Shown here: positions 7,823-16,508 of the stretch, piece after piece | Layout of the letters: each line of letters opens with the position of its first letter | How positions within the stretch are numbered: the stretch's first letter is position 1 | Origin: an uncultured Oscillospiraceae bacterium | Lineage (GTDB): Bacteria > Bacillota_A > Clostridia > Oscillospirales > Oscillospiraceae | Direction: 5' to 3' | Length of the DNA stretch: 29,402 nt | NCBI GenBank assembly: GCA_900769845.1 | Contig: CAAGIF010000070.1 | Span: 1-29,402, forward strand | The notes under the pieces: model-generated | Databases searched by the model: none | What the model saw: only the letters and a program-made list of their open reading frames with translations | What the model was told of the DNA's origin: nothing | Translations under genes and position numbers: made by a program

Positions 7823-7851
7823 ATTCTACCCCAAATACCGAATCCTGTCAA
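7823..7851 (-). promoter_or_regulatory. Near-consensus sigma-A promoter of the CapD-like gene
   Basis: On the minus strand a perfect TTGACA (7846-7851), 17 bp spacer and TAGAAT (7823-7828) drive the gene. Transcription should begin near 7816, leaving a leader of about 55 nt. Confidence 0.9.
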
Positions 7852-7861
7852 TGAACAAAGA

Positions 7862-7897
7862 TACCCCCACATGGCTGTGGGGGTAATTTATCAATTT
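7862..7897 (-). terminator. Hairpin terminator after the NahK-like kinase gene
   Basis: Bases 7862-7871 pair with 7876-7885 in a perfect 10 bp stem containing five G-C pairs in a row, around a four-base loop. The minus strand continues with TCTTTGTT. The hairpin starts 5 bp after the kinase stop codon; the tail overlaps the -35 of the CapD-like promoter. The end coordinate includes the gap to the stop codon. Confidence 0.8.
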
Positions 7898-8997
7898 CTT
7901 GCGGCAGCAACGCAGTCCCGGACAATTTCTTCCATCTGAGACATATTCCGCTGCATATCCTTCGCCAGCGCGATCTGGCAACGGGTGCGAACCAGATTGT
8001 GATCCGGATAGCCGATATTGAAATAGGGATCGCCCAGAATGTAGTCCGCCAGGAAACGGGTGGCAAGCTCCACCGTCAATGTCAGACAGCTCAGAGCCAG
8101 GGTATCGATCTCCGCCTGGCTCAGGGTCTTCGCGGTCATTTCCAGGAAGCCTTCCGCAAAGGCGCGGAATACATTCAGATCCACCTTAACCGCGTCCAGA
8201 TTCCGGGAATCCTCTGCTTCGGTATTTGCGGCAAACCGGATCGCATCGCCAAAATCATGGCCCACCAGACCAGGCATGACCGTATCCAGATCCACAACCA
8301 CCATGGCTCGCTTATCCACGGGGCTGAAGAGGACATTGTTGATCTTGGTATCGTTATGGGTCACCCGCAGGGGAAGCTCCTTTTTCTCCAGCATATCGGT
8401 CATCTTGCAGGCGATATCCTGTACGGACATCAGATAGTCCAGTTCTTCCCGAACCTGGTCCACCCGGCCCTTGGGATCCGCAGCAACAGCCTCTGCAAGC
8501 TGGCGGTAGCGTTCCCGGGTATTGTGGAAATTGGGGATGGTTTCAAACAGTTCCTCGCTGTTGAAATCCGCAAGCTGCACCTGGAACTCACCAAAGGCCT
8601 TTCCCGCGTTGTGGATGATTTCGGGATCATGAGCGGTGTTATAGGTCTTGGAGGGGATAAAATTTGTCATCCGCCAGAAATTCTCCCCATCGATCACATA
8701 GGTCTTCCGATCCTGGGTGTGGTGGAAATGCAGCGCCACCTGACCGGGTTTTTTCAGCCGGATATGCTCTGTGACCTTATCCACATTTTCCATAAGCTGC
8801 ACGGGATTGCGGAATGCGTAAGTATTGACATTCTGGATCAGATAGGACTTGGGCTTTCCGTCGGGCAGGCGGAATCTGACCTCATAGGTTTGATTCACAT
8901 TGCCGATGCAGATGGTTTCATAACCCAGATATGTACCCTCAATGCGGAACAGGCGGCTTACCTGCTCCAGCTTGTTATATAAATCCATGAAATTCAT
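7891..8997 (-). CDS. APH-fold sugar kinase, N-acetylhexosamine 1-kinase (NahK)-like
   Basis: The 368-residue protein has the aminoglycoside-phosphotransferase/choline-kinase fold. The catalytic loop [14 protein letters not shown] (211-224, Asp216), the metal-binding DLDTVMPG (236-243) and the [17 protein letters not shown] block (247-263) match bifidobacterial NahK closely in wording and order, as does the C-terminal [27 protein letters not shown]-type segment. NahK phosphorylates GlcNAc/GalNAc at C1 during host-glycan salvage, so a hexosamine 1-kinase role is likely but substrate is inferred. No lacto-N-biose phosphorylase, epimerase or transporter lies next to it, unlike in bifidobacteria. 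Two starts are possible: the ATG at 8997, almost touching AAAGGA, or the ATG at 8988, ten bases from AAAGGA; the second fits ribosome spacing better. It is a single-gene unit with its own promoter and terminator. Confidence 0.88.
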   Translation of the reverse strand: [368 protein letters not shown]

Positions 8998-9071
8998 GTC
9001 CTTTCAGAAATCGCTCTGTCTGAACCCTAACAGTAGCGCAGGCAAACACACTGCGCAAGACAGTATATTGT

Positions 9072-9100
9072 ATTTTATACCATTTTGCTGTTTTTGTCAA
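9072..9100 (-). promoter_or_regulatory. Near-consensus promoter of the NahK-like kinase
   Basis: On the minus strand TTGACA (9095-9100), a 17 bp spacer and TAAAAT (9072-9077) precede the gene. The roughly 70 nt leader contains a 6 bp stem (9036-9041 with 9051-9056) around a nine-base loop. Confidence 0.88.
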
Positions 9101-9112
9101 TAAACCCATAAG

Positions 9113-9145
9113 AAAACTCCGGAAAGAACGCCTTTCCGGAGTTTT
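9113..9145 (-). terminator. Rho-independent terminator of the trkH-rnc operon
   Basis: A perfect 14 bp stem (9113-9126 with 9132-9145) around a five-base loop lies 14 bp past the rnc stop codon. On the minus strand the stem ends in TTTT and continues CTTAT. It closes the eight-gene operon just before the kinase promoter. Confidence 0.93.
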
Positions 9146-9159
9146 GATCACAAGTATTT

Positions 9160-9837
9160 TCAGGGATTCAGCAATTCCAGCGCAGCTTTTGCGGCATTCT
9201 GCTCCGCCCGCTTTTTGCTGCTGCCAACGCCGATACCGATCACGGTTCCATTGAGAGAAACCTGTACCTCAAACCGTTTATCGTGATCCGGTCCGGATTC
9301 TCCCAGTAAGGTGTAGGTCAACACCTGGTTCTTCTTCTGCTGGATCAGTTCCTGCAGGGCAGTTTTATAGTCCGCGTTGTGCAGCTTATTCACTGGTACA
9401 TCCACCAGAATAAACTGCCGGATAAAGGCCTCAGCAGCCACCATACCGCCGTCTAAAAATACAGCGGCGATCACGGACTCCACGGCATCGGCCAGAATGG
9501 AATGGCGTTTTCTGCCGCCCCCCTGCTCCTCGCCGTTTCCGAGAAGCAGATGCTCCCCCAGCCCGATCCGTTCCGCCACATTGGCCAGAGCCTGCTCGCA
9601 AACCATATCCGCCCGCATCCGGGTCAGTTCTCCTTCCGGCCGGTTGGGGAAGGTCTTGTACAGATACTCCGCCACCACCATGCCCAGAATGGAATCTCCC
9701 AGGAACTCCAGACGCTCATTGCTCATCAGGCTGTTGTGCCAGCGCTCGTTGGCGTAGGAGGAATGGGTCAGCGCATTCTGCAGAAGGGATATATTGCGAA
9801 ACCGATAACCGATGGCAGTTTCCAGATTCTTAATCAT
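9160..9837 (-). CDS. rnc: Ribonuclease III
   Basis: RNase III cleaves double-stranded RNA and matures ribosomal RNA. The 225-residue protein has the normal family length. The nuclease domain holds the signature NERLEFLGD (40-48), with catalytic Glu44 and Asp48, and the second acidic pair in LADAVESVIAA (Asp117, Glu120). A double-stranded-RNA-binding domain follows from about residue 155, ending in GSSKKRAEQNAAKAALELL. An ATG at 9861 would add eight residues, but the ATG at 9837 has AAAGGAG seven bases upstream, and it overlaps the plsX stop in ATGATTAA (8 bp overlap), so translation is coupled. It is the last gene of the operon and a strong terminator follows. Confidence 0.96.
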   Translation of the reverse strand: MIKNLETAIGYRFRNISLLQNALTHSSYANERWHNSLMSNERLEFLGDSILGMVVAEYLYKTFPNRPEGELTRMRADMVCEQALANVAERIGLGEHLLLGNGEEQGGGRKRHSILADAVESVIAAVFLDGGMVAAEAFIRQFILVDVPVNKLHNADYKTALQELIQQKKNQVLTYTLLGESGPDHDKRFEVQVSLNGTVIGIGVGSSKKRAEQNAAKAALELLNP

Positions 9838-10870
9838 GTACAGTCTCCTTTGCGGCGGCATATGCCCGGAGTCCCTGCTCCAGTTCCCCGGAAAAATCCG
9901 TCTTTGCCGCCTCTTCTGCCTGGCGTACCGCGTTACGGAAGGCCAGGGCGTCAGAAGATCCGTGGGCTTTAATCACGGGCTTTTTGATGCCCAAAAACTG
10001 GGTGCCGCCGATGGTGCGGTAGTCCAGCATTCCCATGACCTCATCCACGCCCTTCTTGCAGAACAAATAGCCGATCATAGAGAGCCAATTTCGATTAAAG
10101 ATCTTGTGCTTCATCAGGCTGCCCATAAACATCGCAGTTCCTTCGATGGATTTCAGCAGTACATTGCCGGAAAATCCGTCGCAGACCACCACATCCACAG
10201 CACCCAGAGGCACATCCCGGGCCTCCACATTGCCGATAAAGTTGATGAGTCCCTGCGCATGGGCTTCCTGCAGCATGGCATAGGCTTCCTTCTGCAGGGG
10301 AGTTCCCTTGGAATCCTCCGTACCGATGTTCAGAAGACCTACCCGGGGATTCTCTATCCCCAGGTTCTTTTTTGCGAACAGAGAGCCCACAATGCCGAAC
10401 TGCAGCAGAAATTCCGCTGTGCATTCAGCATTGGCGCCGCAATCACAGATCACGGTCTTTCCCCCCGCCTTATTGGGCATGGCAGGACCCATAGCCGCCC
10501 GGCGGATTCCTTTGACCCGCTTGACGATCAGAGTCGCGCCGGTCAGAAGCGCGCCGGTGGAACCGGCAGAAACAAAAGCATCGCCCTGTCCGTCGGCAAG
10601 CATTTTCAGGCCCACCACCATGGAAGAATTCTTCCGCTTGTGGATCACCGAGCCGGGGTCATCATGCATATCCACCACATCCTCGGCATTGGCAATCTCC
10701 ACCCCCTGAGGCAGTGTTTCGATGCCGGCCTTCCGCATGACTTCCAGGATCTCTTCTCCCCGGCCCACCAGTGTAATCTGGGTACCGTAGGTCTTGGCTG
10801 CCTCCAAAGCGCCCAATACGGGAGCCGCAGGAGCGTTGTCACCGCCCATGGCATCAAGAATGATCTTCAT
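9830..10870 (-). CDS. plsX: Phosphate acyltransferase PlsX
   Basis: PlsX converts acyl-ACP and phosphate to acyl-phosphate, the acyl donor for PlsY in the first step of phospholipid synthesis; it is a peripheral membrane enzyme. The 346-residue protein starts with the family hallmark MKIILDAMGGDNAPAAPVLG and contains CDCGANAECTAEFLLQF and the FVGNVEARD-like FIGNVEARDVPLG segment followed by VVCDGFSGNVLLKS, all typical of PlsX. The start has AGAGGTG upstream. It follows trmFO by 18 bp and overlaps rnc by 8 bp. The acyl carrier protein gene that often separates plsX and rnc in Firmicutes is absent here. Confidence 0.96.
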   Translation of the reverse strand: MKIILDAMGGDNAPAAPVLGALEAAKTYGTQITLVGRGEEILEVMRKAGIETLPQGVEIANAEDVVDMHDDPGSVIHKRKNSSMVVGLKMLADGQGDAFVSAGSTGALLTGATLIVKRVKGIRRAAMGPAMPNKAGGKTVICDCGANAECTAEFLLQFGIVGSLFAKKNLGIENPRVGLLNIGTEDSKGTPLQKEAYAMLQEAHAQGLINFIGNVEARDVPLGAVDVVVCDGFSGNVLLKSIEGTAMFMGSLMKHKIFNRNWLSMIGYLFCKKGVDEVMGMLDYRTIGGTQFLGIKKPVIKAHGSSDALAFRNAVRQAEEAAKTDFSGELEQGLRAYAAAKETVHD

Positions 10871-10888
10871 TTTGCCACACCTCTTTCT

Positions 10889-12193
10889 TTAGATCCCCTG
10901 GGCAAGCAGACCGTCTATCACTTCCAGTGCCCGATTTGCAATTGCCAGGTTCTTTTCTGCTTTCTTTTTGATTCGTTTATCCAGCGGCTGAATAATGCTG
11001 AAATTCACATTCATGGGCTGGAAGTGTTCAATGGAACTGTCGCTGATGTAAAGTCCCAAAGCACCGATGGCAGTGGTTTTCGGGAAATCCGGCAGTTCCC
11101 TGCCCTGCACCTTGGCAGCCATAGCAACCGCTGCCAGATAGCCGGAGGCAGTGGATTCCACATAGCCCTCCACGCCGGTCATCTGTCCGGCAAACGCCAC
11201 AAGAGGATTTCTCCGGTCGGCATAATACCGATCCAGCAGCTTGGGACTCTGGAGGAAGGTATTGCGGTGCATCACGCCGTAACGGACATATTCCGCATTA
11301 CGCAGGGCGGGGATCATGGAAAACACCCGCTTCTGCTCGCCGAACTTCAAATGGGTTTGGAATCCCACAAGATTGAACACGCTTTTCGCCGCATTATCCT
11401 GGCGAAGCTGTACCACAGCATAAGGCTCCCGTCCCGTCGCCGGGTCTGTCAGTCCTACGGGTTTCAGCGGGCCGAACCGCAGGGTATCAAAGCCCCGGCG
11501 GGCCATGACCTCCACGGGCATGCAGCCTTCAAAAACATTCTTATCCTCAAAGCCGTGGACCTCTGCTTCTTCGGCAGAAACCAGTTCCTTGATGAATGCC
11601 TCATACTCTTCCCGGTTCATGGCGCAGTTGATATAGTCCGGCGTTCCCCGGTCATACCGGGACTGCCACCATGCCTTTTCCATGTCGATGGACTCAGCCG
11701 TTACCAGGGGCGCCGCTGCATCAAAGAAATGCAGATAGCCTGTTTCTCCAAAATATTCCCCGATAGCCCGGCTCATACCATCGGAAGTCAGCGGCCCGGT
11801 GGCAATGATCACAGGACCTTCCGGGACATGGATCACTTCCTCATCCATCACGCAGATATTGGGGTGGCTTCGGATCATCCGGGTGACCATGGCGGAAAAT
11901 CCTTCCCGATCCACCGCAAGGCAGCCGCCGGCTTCCACACGGGTGGCCTCGGCGCACTGCATGATCAGGCTGCCACAGCGGCGAAGTTCCTCTTTCAGAA
12001 GACCTACCGCATTTTCCAGCCGGTCTCCCCGAAGAGAGTTGGAACACACCAGCTCCGCAAAATCCGGGCTGTGGTGGGCAGGAGACATTTTATGGGGTTT
12101 CATTTCATACAGCTCAACGGAGATTCCCCGCTGGGCAAGCTGCCATGCAGCCTCTGAACCGGCAAGACCGGCGCCAATGACCTTAACCTTCAT
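10889..12193 (-). CDS. trmFO: Methylene-THF-dependent tRNA (uracil-5-)-methyltransferase TrmFO
   Basis: TrmFO makes 5-methyluridine at position 54 of tRNA using methylenetetrahydrofolate and FADH2. The 434-residue protein has the normal length, an FAD-binding VIGAGLAGSEAAWQLA (5-20), the family block ELVCSNSLRGDRLENAVGLL (47-66, Cys50) and FEGCMPVEVMARRGFDTLRFGP (221-242, Cys224). The two cysteines sit at the positions of the pair known to be essential in the B. subtilis enzyme. The ATG abuts the topA stop (TAAATG), and the ribosome site GGAG is inside the last topA codons. Placement between topA and plsX in one operon agrees with the common topA-trmFO pairing in Firmicutes. Confidence 0.96.
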   Translation of the reverse strand: MKVKVIGAGLAGSEAAWQLAQRGISVELYEMKPHKMSPAHHSPDFAELVCSNSLRGDRLENAVGLLKEELRRCGSLIMQCAEATRVEAGGCLAVDREGFSAMVTRMIRSHPNICVMDEEVIHVPEGPVIIATGPLTSDGMSRAIGEYFGETGYLHFFDAAAPLVTAESIDMEKAWWQSRYDRGTPDYINCAMNREEYEAFIKELVSAEEAEVHGFEDKNVFEGCMPVEVMARRGFDTLRFGPLKPVGLTDPATGREPYAVVQLRQDNAAKSVFNLVGFQTHLKFGEQKRVFSMIPALRNAEYVRYGVMHRNTFLQSPKLLDRYYADRRNPLVAFAGQMTGVEGYVESTASGYLAAVAMAAKVQGRELPDFPKTTAIGALGLYISDSSIEHFQPMNVNFSIIQPLDKRIKKKAEKNLAIANRALEVIDGLLAQGI

Positions 12194-14425
12194 TTATTTC
12201 GCTCCCTTGCTCTTTTTCGGAGCAGTCTTTTTTGCAGCAGTTTTCTTCCCGGTCTTTCGGGTGGTTTTCTTCTCCGCCGGGGGATTTTCCGTTGCTTCGC
12301 CCTCTGCGGTTTCCGTCTTCTTCCGGTAATAACCCCGCTTGTCCTCGGGCAGGAATGCTTCACATTCCTCATTGATACAGAAGGGTTTCATTCTGCCCCG
12401 GCCGGATTTTTTGAACAGGGTCTTGCCGCACTTGGGGCAATCTTCAGCAGTGGGAACATCCCAGCTCATAAAGCCGCATTCCGCGCCCTGCTCGCAGCCG
12501 TAGTAGGCGTAGCCCCGCTTGGATTTTTTCTTCAGCATACCGCTGCCGCACTTGGGGCATCTGCCGGGCATCCGCTCTACCAGGGGCTTGGTGTTTTTAC
12601 ACTCGGGGAACCCGGGGCAGGCAAGGAATTTACCGAATCTACCGGTTTTTACCACCATCGTCCGGCCGCAAACCTCACAGATCTCGTCGGATTCTTCATC
12701 CGGCACCTTCAGGCGAACACCCTCCATAGCGGTCTCCGCCTCCTCCAGTTCCCGACTAAAGTCTTCATAAAACTCTGCCAGAAGCGCTTTCCAGTTCTGC
12801 TTGCCCTCCTCCACGGAGTCCAGTCTGGATTCCATATTGGCGGTAAATTCCACATCGATGATATCGTTGAACCGCTCCATCATCAAACCGGTGACAACCT
12901 CACCCAGCGCAGTGGGCATCAGCCGCTTGTCCTGCTTGATCACATAGTCCCGATCCTGGATAATGGAAATGGTAGCGGCATAGGTGGAAGGACGGCCAAC
13001 GCCCTTTTCTTCCATGGCCTTGACCAGCATTGCCTCGGTATATCGGGCAGGAGGCTGGGTGAAATGCTGCTCCCTGTTAAACTTGGTTGCCGCAGCTCTG
13101 TCGCCGGTCTGCAGATCCGGCAGCGCGGCGCCCACGGCTTCGCCCTCATCATCCCGGCCTTCCTCATACACCGCCATATAGCCGGCGAAACGCAGGCTCT
13201 GGTGGCTGCTGCGGAATACATGACTGGCGCACTCAGTATCGATCACTACCGTGTCAAATACGGCGCTTGCCATCTGGGAAGCCAAGAAACGGCTCCAGAT
13301 CAGCTTATACAGCCGGTACTGATCCGGGGTAAGAGAGTGCCGGATAGCATCCGGATCCCATTCCACATGGGTGGGACGGACAGCCTCGTGGGCATCCTGG
13401 GCATTCTTGGAGGTTTTAAACTCCCGGAAACCGCCATAATAGCTGTCTCCGTATCGGTTTCTGATAAACGCCCCCGCTGCAGTCGCAGCTTCCTTAGAGA
13501 TCCGCAGAGAGTCAGTACGCATATAGGTGATCAGACCAGTTGTGCCTTCCCCGGCAATATCCACGCCTTCGTAAAGCTGCTGGGCCACCATCATGGTCTT
13601 CTTAGGGGTAAATCCCAGCTTCCGGGATGCCTCCTGCTGCAAAGTGGAGGTTGTGAAGGGAGGCGCTGCCGCCCGCTTCTTCTCCGCTTTCTTTACATTG
13701 GTAACAGTAAATTCCTTACCACTTACATCTGCAATAACAGCCAGCGCGTCCTGCTCATTTTCCAGTTCCCGCTTCTTGTCCTCTCCCCAGTACCGGGCAA
13801 CAAATGCGCCGGGCTTACCGATGCGTTCAAGGCTCACATCCAGGGTCCAGTATTCCCTGGGTACAAATGCCCGGATCTCATTCTCCCGGTCCACCACAAG
13901 ACGGGTGGCTACGGACTGCACCCGACCCGCAGAAAGGCCCCGGCGCACTTTCTTCCACAGCAAGGGAGAGAGCTGGTATCCCACGATCCGGTCCAGGATC
14001 CGGCGGGCCTGCTGGGCATCCACCAGATCGTAGTCAATATCCCGGGGATTTTCGATGGATTCCCGAACTACCCTCTGGGTAATCTCATTAAAAGTCACCC
14101 GGCGCGCCTTGGTATCAGAAAGATTCAGAAGTTCCTTCAGATGCCAGGAGATAGCTTCACCCTCACGATCCGGGTCAGTTGCCAGGTAAACCTTATCCGC
14201 AGAAGCTGCTGCGGTCTTTAATTCCTTGATTAGATCCTCTTTGCCCTTCACAGGAATATACCGGGGAATAAATCCTCCCTCCAGGTCCACACCCATGGTG
14301 GACTTGGGAAGATCCCGCAGATGACCCATGCTGGCTTTCACCAGATAGTCCGATCCCAAATATTTTCCGATTGTCTTTGCCTTGGAAGGCGATTCTACAA
14401 TAACGAGTTTGGACGGTTTGGACAT
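12194..14425 (-). CDS. topA: DNA topoisomerase I (type IA)
   Basis: TopA relaxes negative supercoils by a transient 5'-phosphotyrosine break. The 743-residue protein has the Toprim domain with VIVESPSKAKTIG (8-20) and DPDREGE (84-90), and the active-site segment GLITYMRTDS (297-306), putting the nucleophile at Tyr301. Three C4 zinc ribbons follow near residues 583-609, 623-650 and 663-688 (CEVCG, CPKCG, CPKCG starts). The last about 35 residues form a Lys/Thr/Ala-rich tail, a common DNA-binding extension of clostridial and actinobacterial enzymes. The start has TGGAGA upstream. The gene lies 29 bp after dprA and directly abuts trmFO. Confidence 0.97.
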   Translation of the reverse strand: MSKPSKLVIVESPSKAKTIGKYLGSDYLVKASMGHLRDLPKSTMGVDLEGGFIPRYIPVKGKEDLIKELKTAAASADKVYLATDPDREGEAISWHLKELLNLSDTKARRVTFNEITQRVVRESIENPRDIDYDLVDAQQARRILDRIVGYQLSPLLWKKVRRGLSAGRVQSVATRLVVDRENEIRAFVPREYWTLDVSLERIGKPGAFVARYWGEDKKRELENEQDALAVIADVSGKEFTVTNVKKAEKKRAAAPPFTTSTLQQEASRKLGFTPKKTMMVAQQLYEGVDIAGEGTTGLITYMRTDSLRISKEAATAAGAFIRNRYGDSYYGGFREFKTSKNAQDAHEAVRPTHVEWDPDAIRHSLTPDQYRLYKLIWSRFLASQMASAVFDTVVIDTECASHVFRSSHQSLRFAGYMAVYEEGRDDEGEAVGAALPDLQTGDRAAATKFNREQHFTQPPARYTEAMLVKAMEEKGVGRPSTYAATISIIQDRDYVIKQDKRLMPTALGEVVTGLMMERFNDIIDVEFTANMESRLDSVEEGKQNWKALLAEFYEDFSRELEEAETAMEGVRLKVPDEESDEICEVCGRTMVVKTGRFGKFLACPGFPECKNTKPLVERMPGRCPKCGSGMLKKKSKRGYAYYGCEQGAECGFMSWDVPTAEDCPKCGKTLFKKSGRGRMKPFCINEECEAFLPEDKRGYYRKKTETAEGEATENPPAEKKTTRKTGKKTAAKKTAPKKSKGAK

Positions 14426-14454
14426 TCCGTTTCTCCATTCCTATTTTCTTGCCC

Positions 14455-15708
14455 TTACAGGCGGATGCGGCGGCCCGGCAAACGCTTGACGATTCCCTTT
14501 ACTTCCAGCATGGTCAGGGTCGCCAGCACCTTGCAGGTGCTGATACCGGTTTCGGCGATCACATCATCCACCAGATGCTCTCCGTCTTTCAGCGCAGAAA
14601 GAATCTTCTGCTCCTCCGGAGACAGCTGGGGCAGTATATTATCGAGGTCACTATAAGGCGTAGATCCCGCCTTGTCAATGGCTAAATTTTCTTTTTCAGG
14701 CTTTTTTACAGGTTTCTTCCCCATAAACCGGGGTTTCTGTGCCACTTTGTGGGTAACTTTTTCCGTTTCGACAGAAATTTCTATTTCATCGGGGTAGGCA
14801 TTTTGGTGGGACAGCGCGGTATCCTTCCGGATCTTGTCAGGGTAAATGGCTTCATATTCGCTGAGAATATCCCAGCCGCTGCTGACCACTGTCGCCCCCT
14901 CCCGGAGCAGCCGGTTGCTGCCAACGAAAGTAGGAACATCAATATTCCCCGGCACGACGAACACATCCCGCCCCTGGTCAAGGGCGTGGTGGGCTGTGAT
15001 CAGCGCGCCGCTTTTCTCCGGCGCTTCCACCACAAGCACGCCGCAGCTGATGCCGCTGATAATCCGGTTCCGCTTGGGGAAGGTCCACTTGGCCGGCGGG
15101 GTTCCGGGAGGAAATTCGGACATGATACAACCGTAGCGCTCCGTATCCTCAAACAGGCTGCGGTTGGAAAGCGGATAGATCATATCTGCGCCGCAGCCCA
15201 GGATCCCCACCACCGTGCCGCCGGCAGTCAATGCGCCCCGCATAGCCATGCCGTCGATCCCGTAGGCCATACCGGAGACCACAATGCCGCCACACCGGGC
15301 GATTTGATAGCCCATACGCTTTGCAGCGGTCAAGCCATAAGCAGATGCCTGCCTGGTTCCCACCACACCAATCAGCGGGGATGCATCAAAATCCGGCAAA
15401 GTGCCTTTATAGTAAAATACCAACGGCGGGTCTGAAATATTCTTTAATCTGGCGGGATATGCCGCATCCTGATAGGTCAGGATCTGCAGCCGTCCCCTGC
15501 GGCAGGTATCCAATATTTCCTCCGCAGGAGAAAGGTTCTTGTCAGACAACGCCTCTGCCGTTCCCTCCGTCATTCCGGATATCTGTAAATAGCTATCACG
15601 GTCTGCAAAGTAAACCGCCTCCGGATCCTGAAAATGGCGCACCAATTCCACCTTTGTCCGATCATGGACACCGGGCCGGGTCGCAAGCCATATCCAATGC
15701 ACAAGCAT
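14455..15708 (-). CDS. dprA: DNA-processing protein DprA
   Basis: DprA binds incoming single-stranded DNA and loads RecA during natural transformation; in non-competent species its role is less clear. The 417-residue protein has an N-terminal SAM/HhH-like part, the Rossmann core with VVGTRQASAYG (115-125), VSGMAYGIDGMAMRGAL (144-160), GCGADMIYP (171-179) and FPKRNRIISGIS (210-221), and a C-terminal winged-helix domain after a low-complexity Lys/Pro linker (about 320-345). A GTG at 15720 would add four residues; the ATG at 15708 has AGGTGG upstream. The dprA-topA pair is common in Firmicutes. No other competence genes are visible in the window. Confidence 0.95.
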   Translation of the reverse strand: MLVHWIWLATRPGVHDRTKVELVRHFQDPEAVYFADRDSYLQISGMTEGTAEALSDKNLSPAEEILDTCRRGRLQILTYQDAAYPARLKNISDPPLVFYYKGTLPDFDASPLIGVVGTRQASAYGLTAAKRMGYQIARCGGIVVSGMAYGIDGMAMRGALTAGGTVVGILGCGADMIYPLSNRSLFEDTERYGCIMSEFPPGTPPAKWTFPKRNRIISGISCGVLVVEAPEKSGALITAHHALDQGRDVFVVPGNIDVPTFVGSNRLLREGATVVSSGWDILSEYEAIYPDKIRKDTALSHQNAYPDEIEISVETEKVTHKVAQKPRFMGKKPVKKPEKENLAIDKAGSTPYSDLDNILPQLSPEEQKILSALKDGEHLVDDVIAETGISTCKVLATLTMLEVKGIVKRLPGRRIRL

Positions 15709-15755
15709 TCTCTTTCCCACCTTTTATCTGTCTTTCCGGTTTTCGTTTTTTGTGC

Positions 15756-16508
15756 TTACAGCGTCTGCATTTGCCACATCACCACTGCGGCGGCAATCGC
15801 CGCATTCAGGGATTCACAGCGCGGATCCATGGGGATGATCAGCTCCCGATCCGCACTTTCCAGGATCTCCTGCCGGACGCCCCGGCCTTCGCTGCCGATG
15901 ACCACCGCCATCTGATTCAGATTCACGGAGCGGATATCCTCTGCCCGGGGGCTCAACGCCGTTACCGCTATGGGAATTTGATTCTGCTGACACGTTTCGT
16001 ACACCGTCTCCCAATCCGACCGGATGACCGGCGTGCGAAAAACTGCGCCCATAGAGGAGCGAACCACTTTATGTCCATAGGGATCCGCGCAGCCCTCCAG
16101 CAAAACCACAGGGATCCGGAAGGCATCTGCGGTACGAAGGATCGTACCCATGTTGCCAGGGTCCTGGATTCCATCCAGCACCAGCATACCCGGAACCGGA
16201 GCAAACTCCCGCTGCTCCGGTAGGCGGCAAAGAAACAGCGCGCCCTGGGGCGTTTCCATAGGAGAGATAGACGCCATTACATCACCGGGAACCCGAATTA
16301 ATCGCACAGTTTCCGGCAGGTTTGCTTCCACGCCGTCGGAAAGGATCACCGTTTCCAGGCCAGGGAAATGCCGGACCGCCTCATCCAGCAGCTTTATACC
16401 GTCCGCCACAAACAATCCCGTGGATTCCCGTTCCTTTCGGGAAGAAATCAGCCGTTTAACCTGCTGCAGCAGAGGATTTTTTCGGGAGGTAATCCGTTCT
16501 TCCATCAT
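15756..16508 (-). CDS. TrmH/SpoU family RNA 2'-O-methyltransferase
   Basis: The 250-residue protein has an N-terminal substrate-binding domain (MMEERITSRKNPLLQQVKRL, SpoU_sub_bind type) and a C-terminal SPOUT knot with motif 1 VLDGIQDPGNMGTILRTAD (110-128), motif 2 VVIGSEGRGV (202-211) and motif 3 IPMDPRCESLNAAIA (225-239). This is the 23S rRNA RlmB/TsnR-like branch; the exact nucleotide methylated cannot be told from sequence. The gene starts in an ATGA overlap with the trkA stop codon, showing tight coupling, and lies 47 bp before dprA. Confidence 0.92.
   Translation of the reverse strand: MMEERITSRKNPLLQQVKRLISSRKERESTGLFVADGIKLLDEAVRHFPGLETVILSDGVEANLPETVRLIRVPGDVMASISPMETPQGALFLCRLPEQREFAPVPGMLVLDGIQDPGNMGTILRTADAFRIPVVLLEGCADPYGHKVVRSSMGAVFRTPVIRSDWETVYETCQQNQIPIAVTALSPRAEDIRSVNLNQMAVVIGSEGRGVRQEILESADRELIIPMDPRCESLNAAIAAAVVMWQMQTL

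Noticed and set aside
9812..12157. 781-codon plus-strand open frame opposite rnc, plsX and trmFO
   Set aside because: It spans three clearly recognised minus-strand genes and their junctions, has a histidine/glycine-rich shadow composition and no family likeness. It results from the GC-rich third positions of the true genes.
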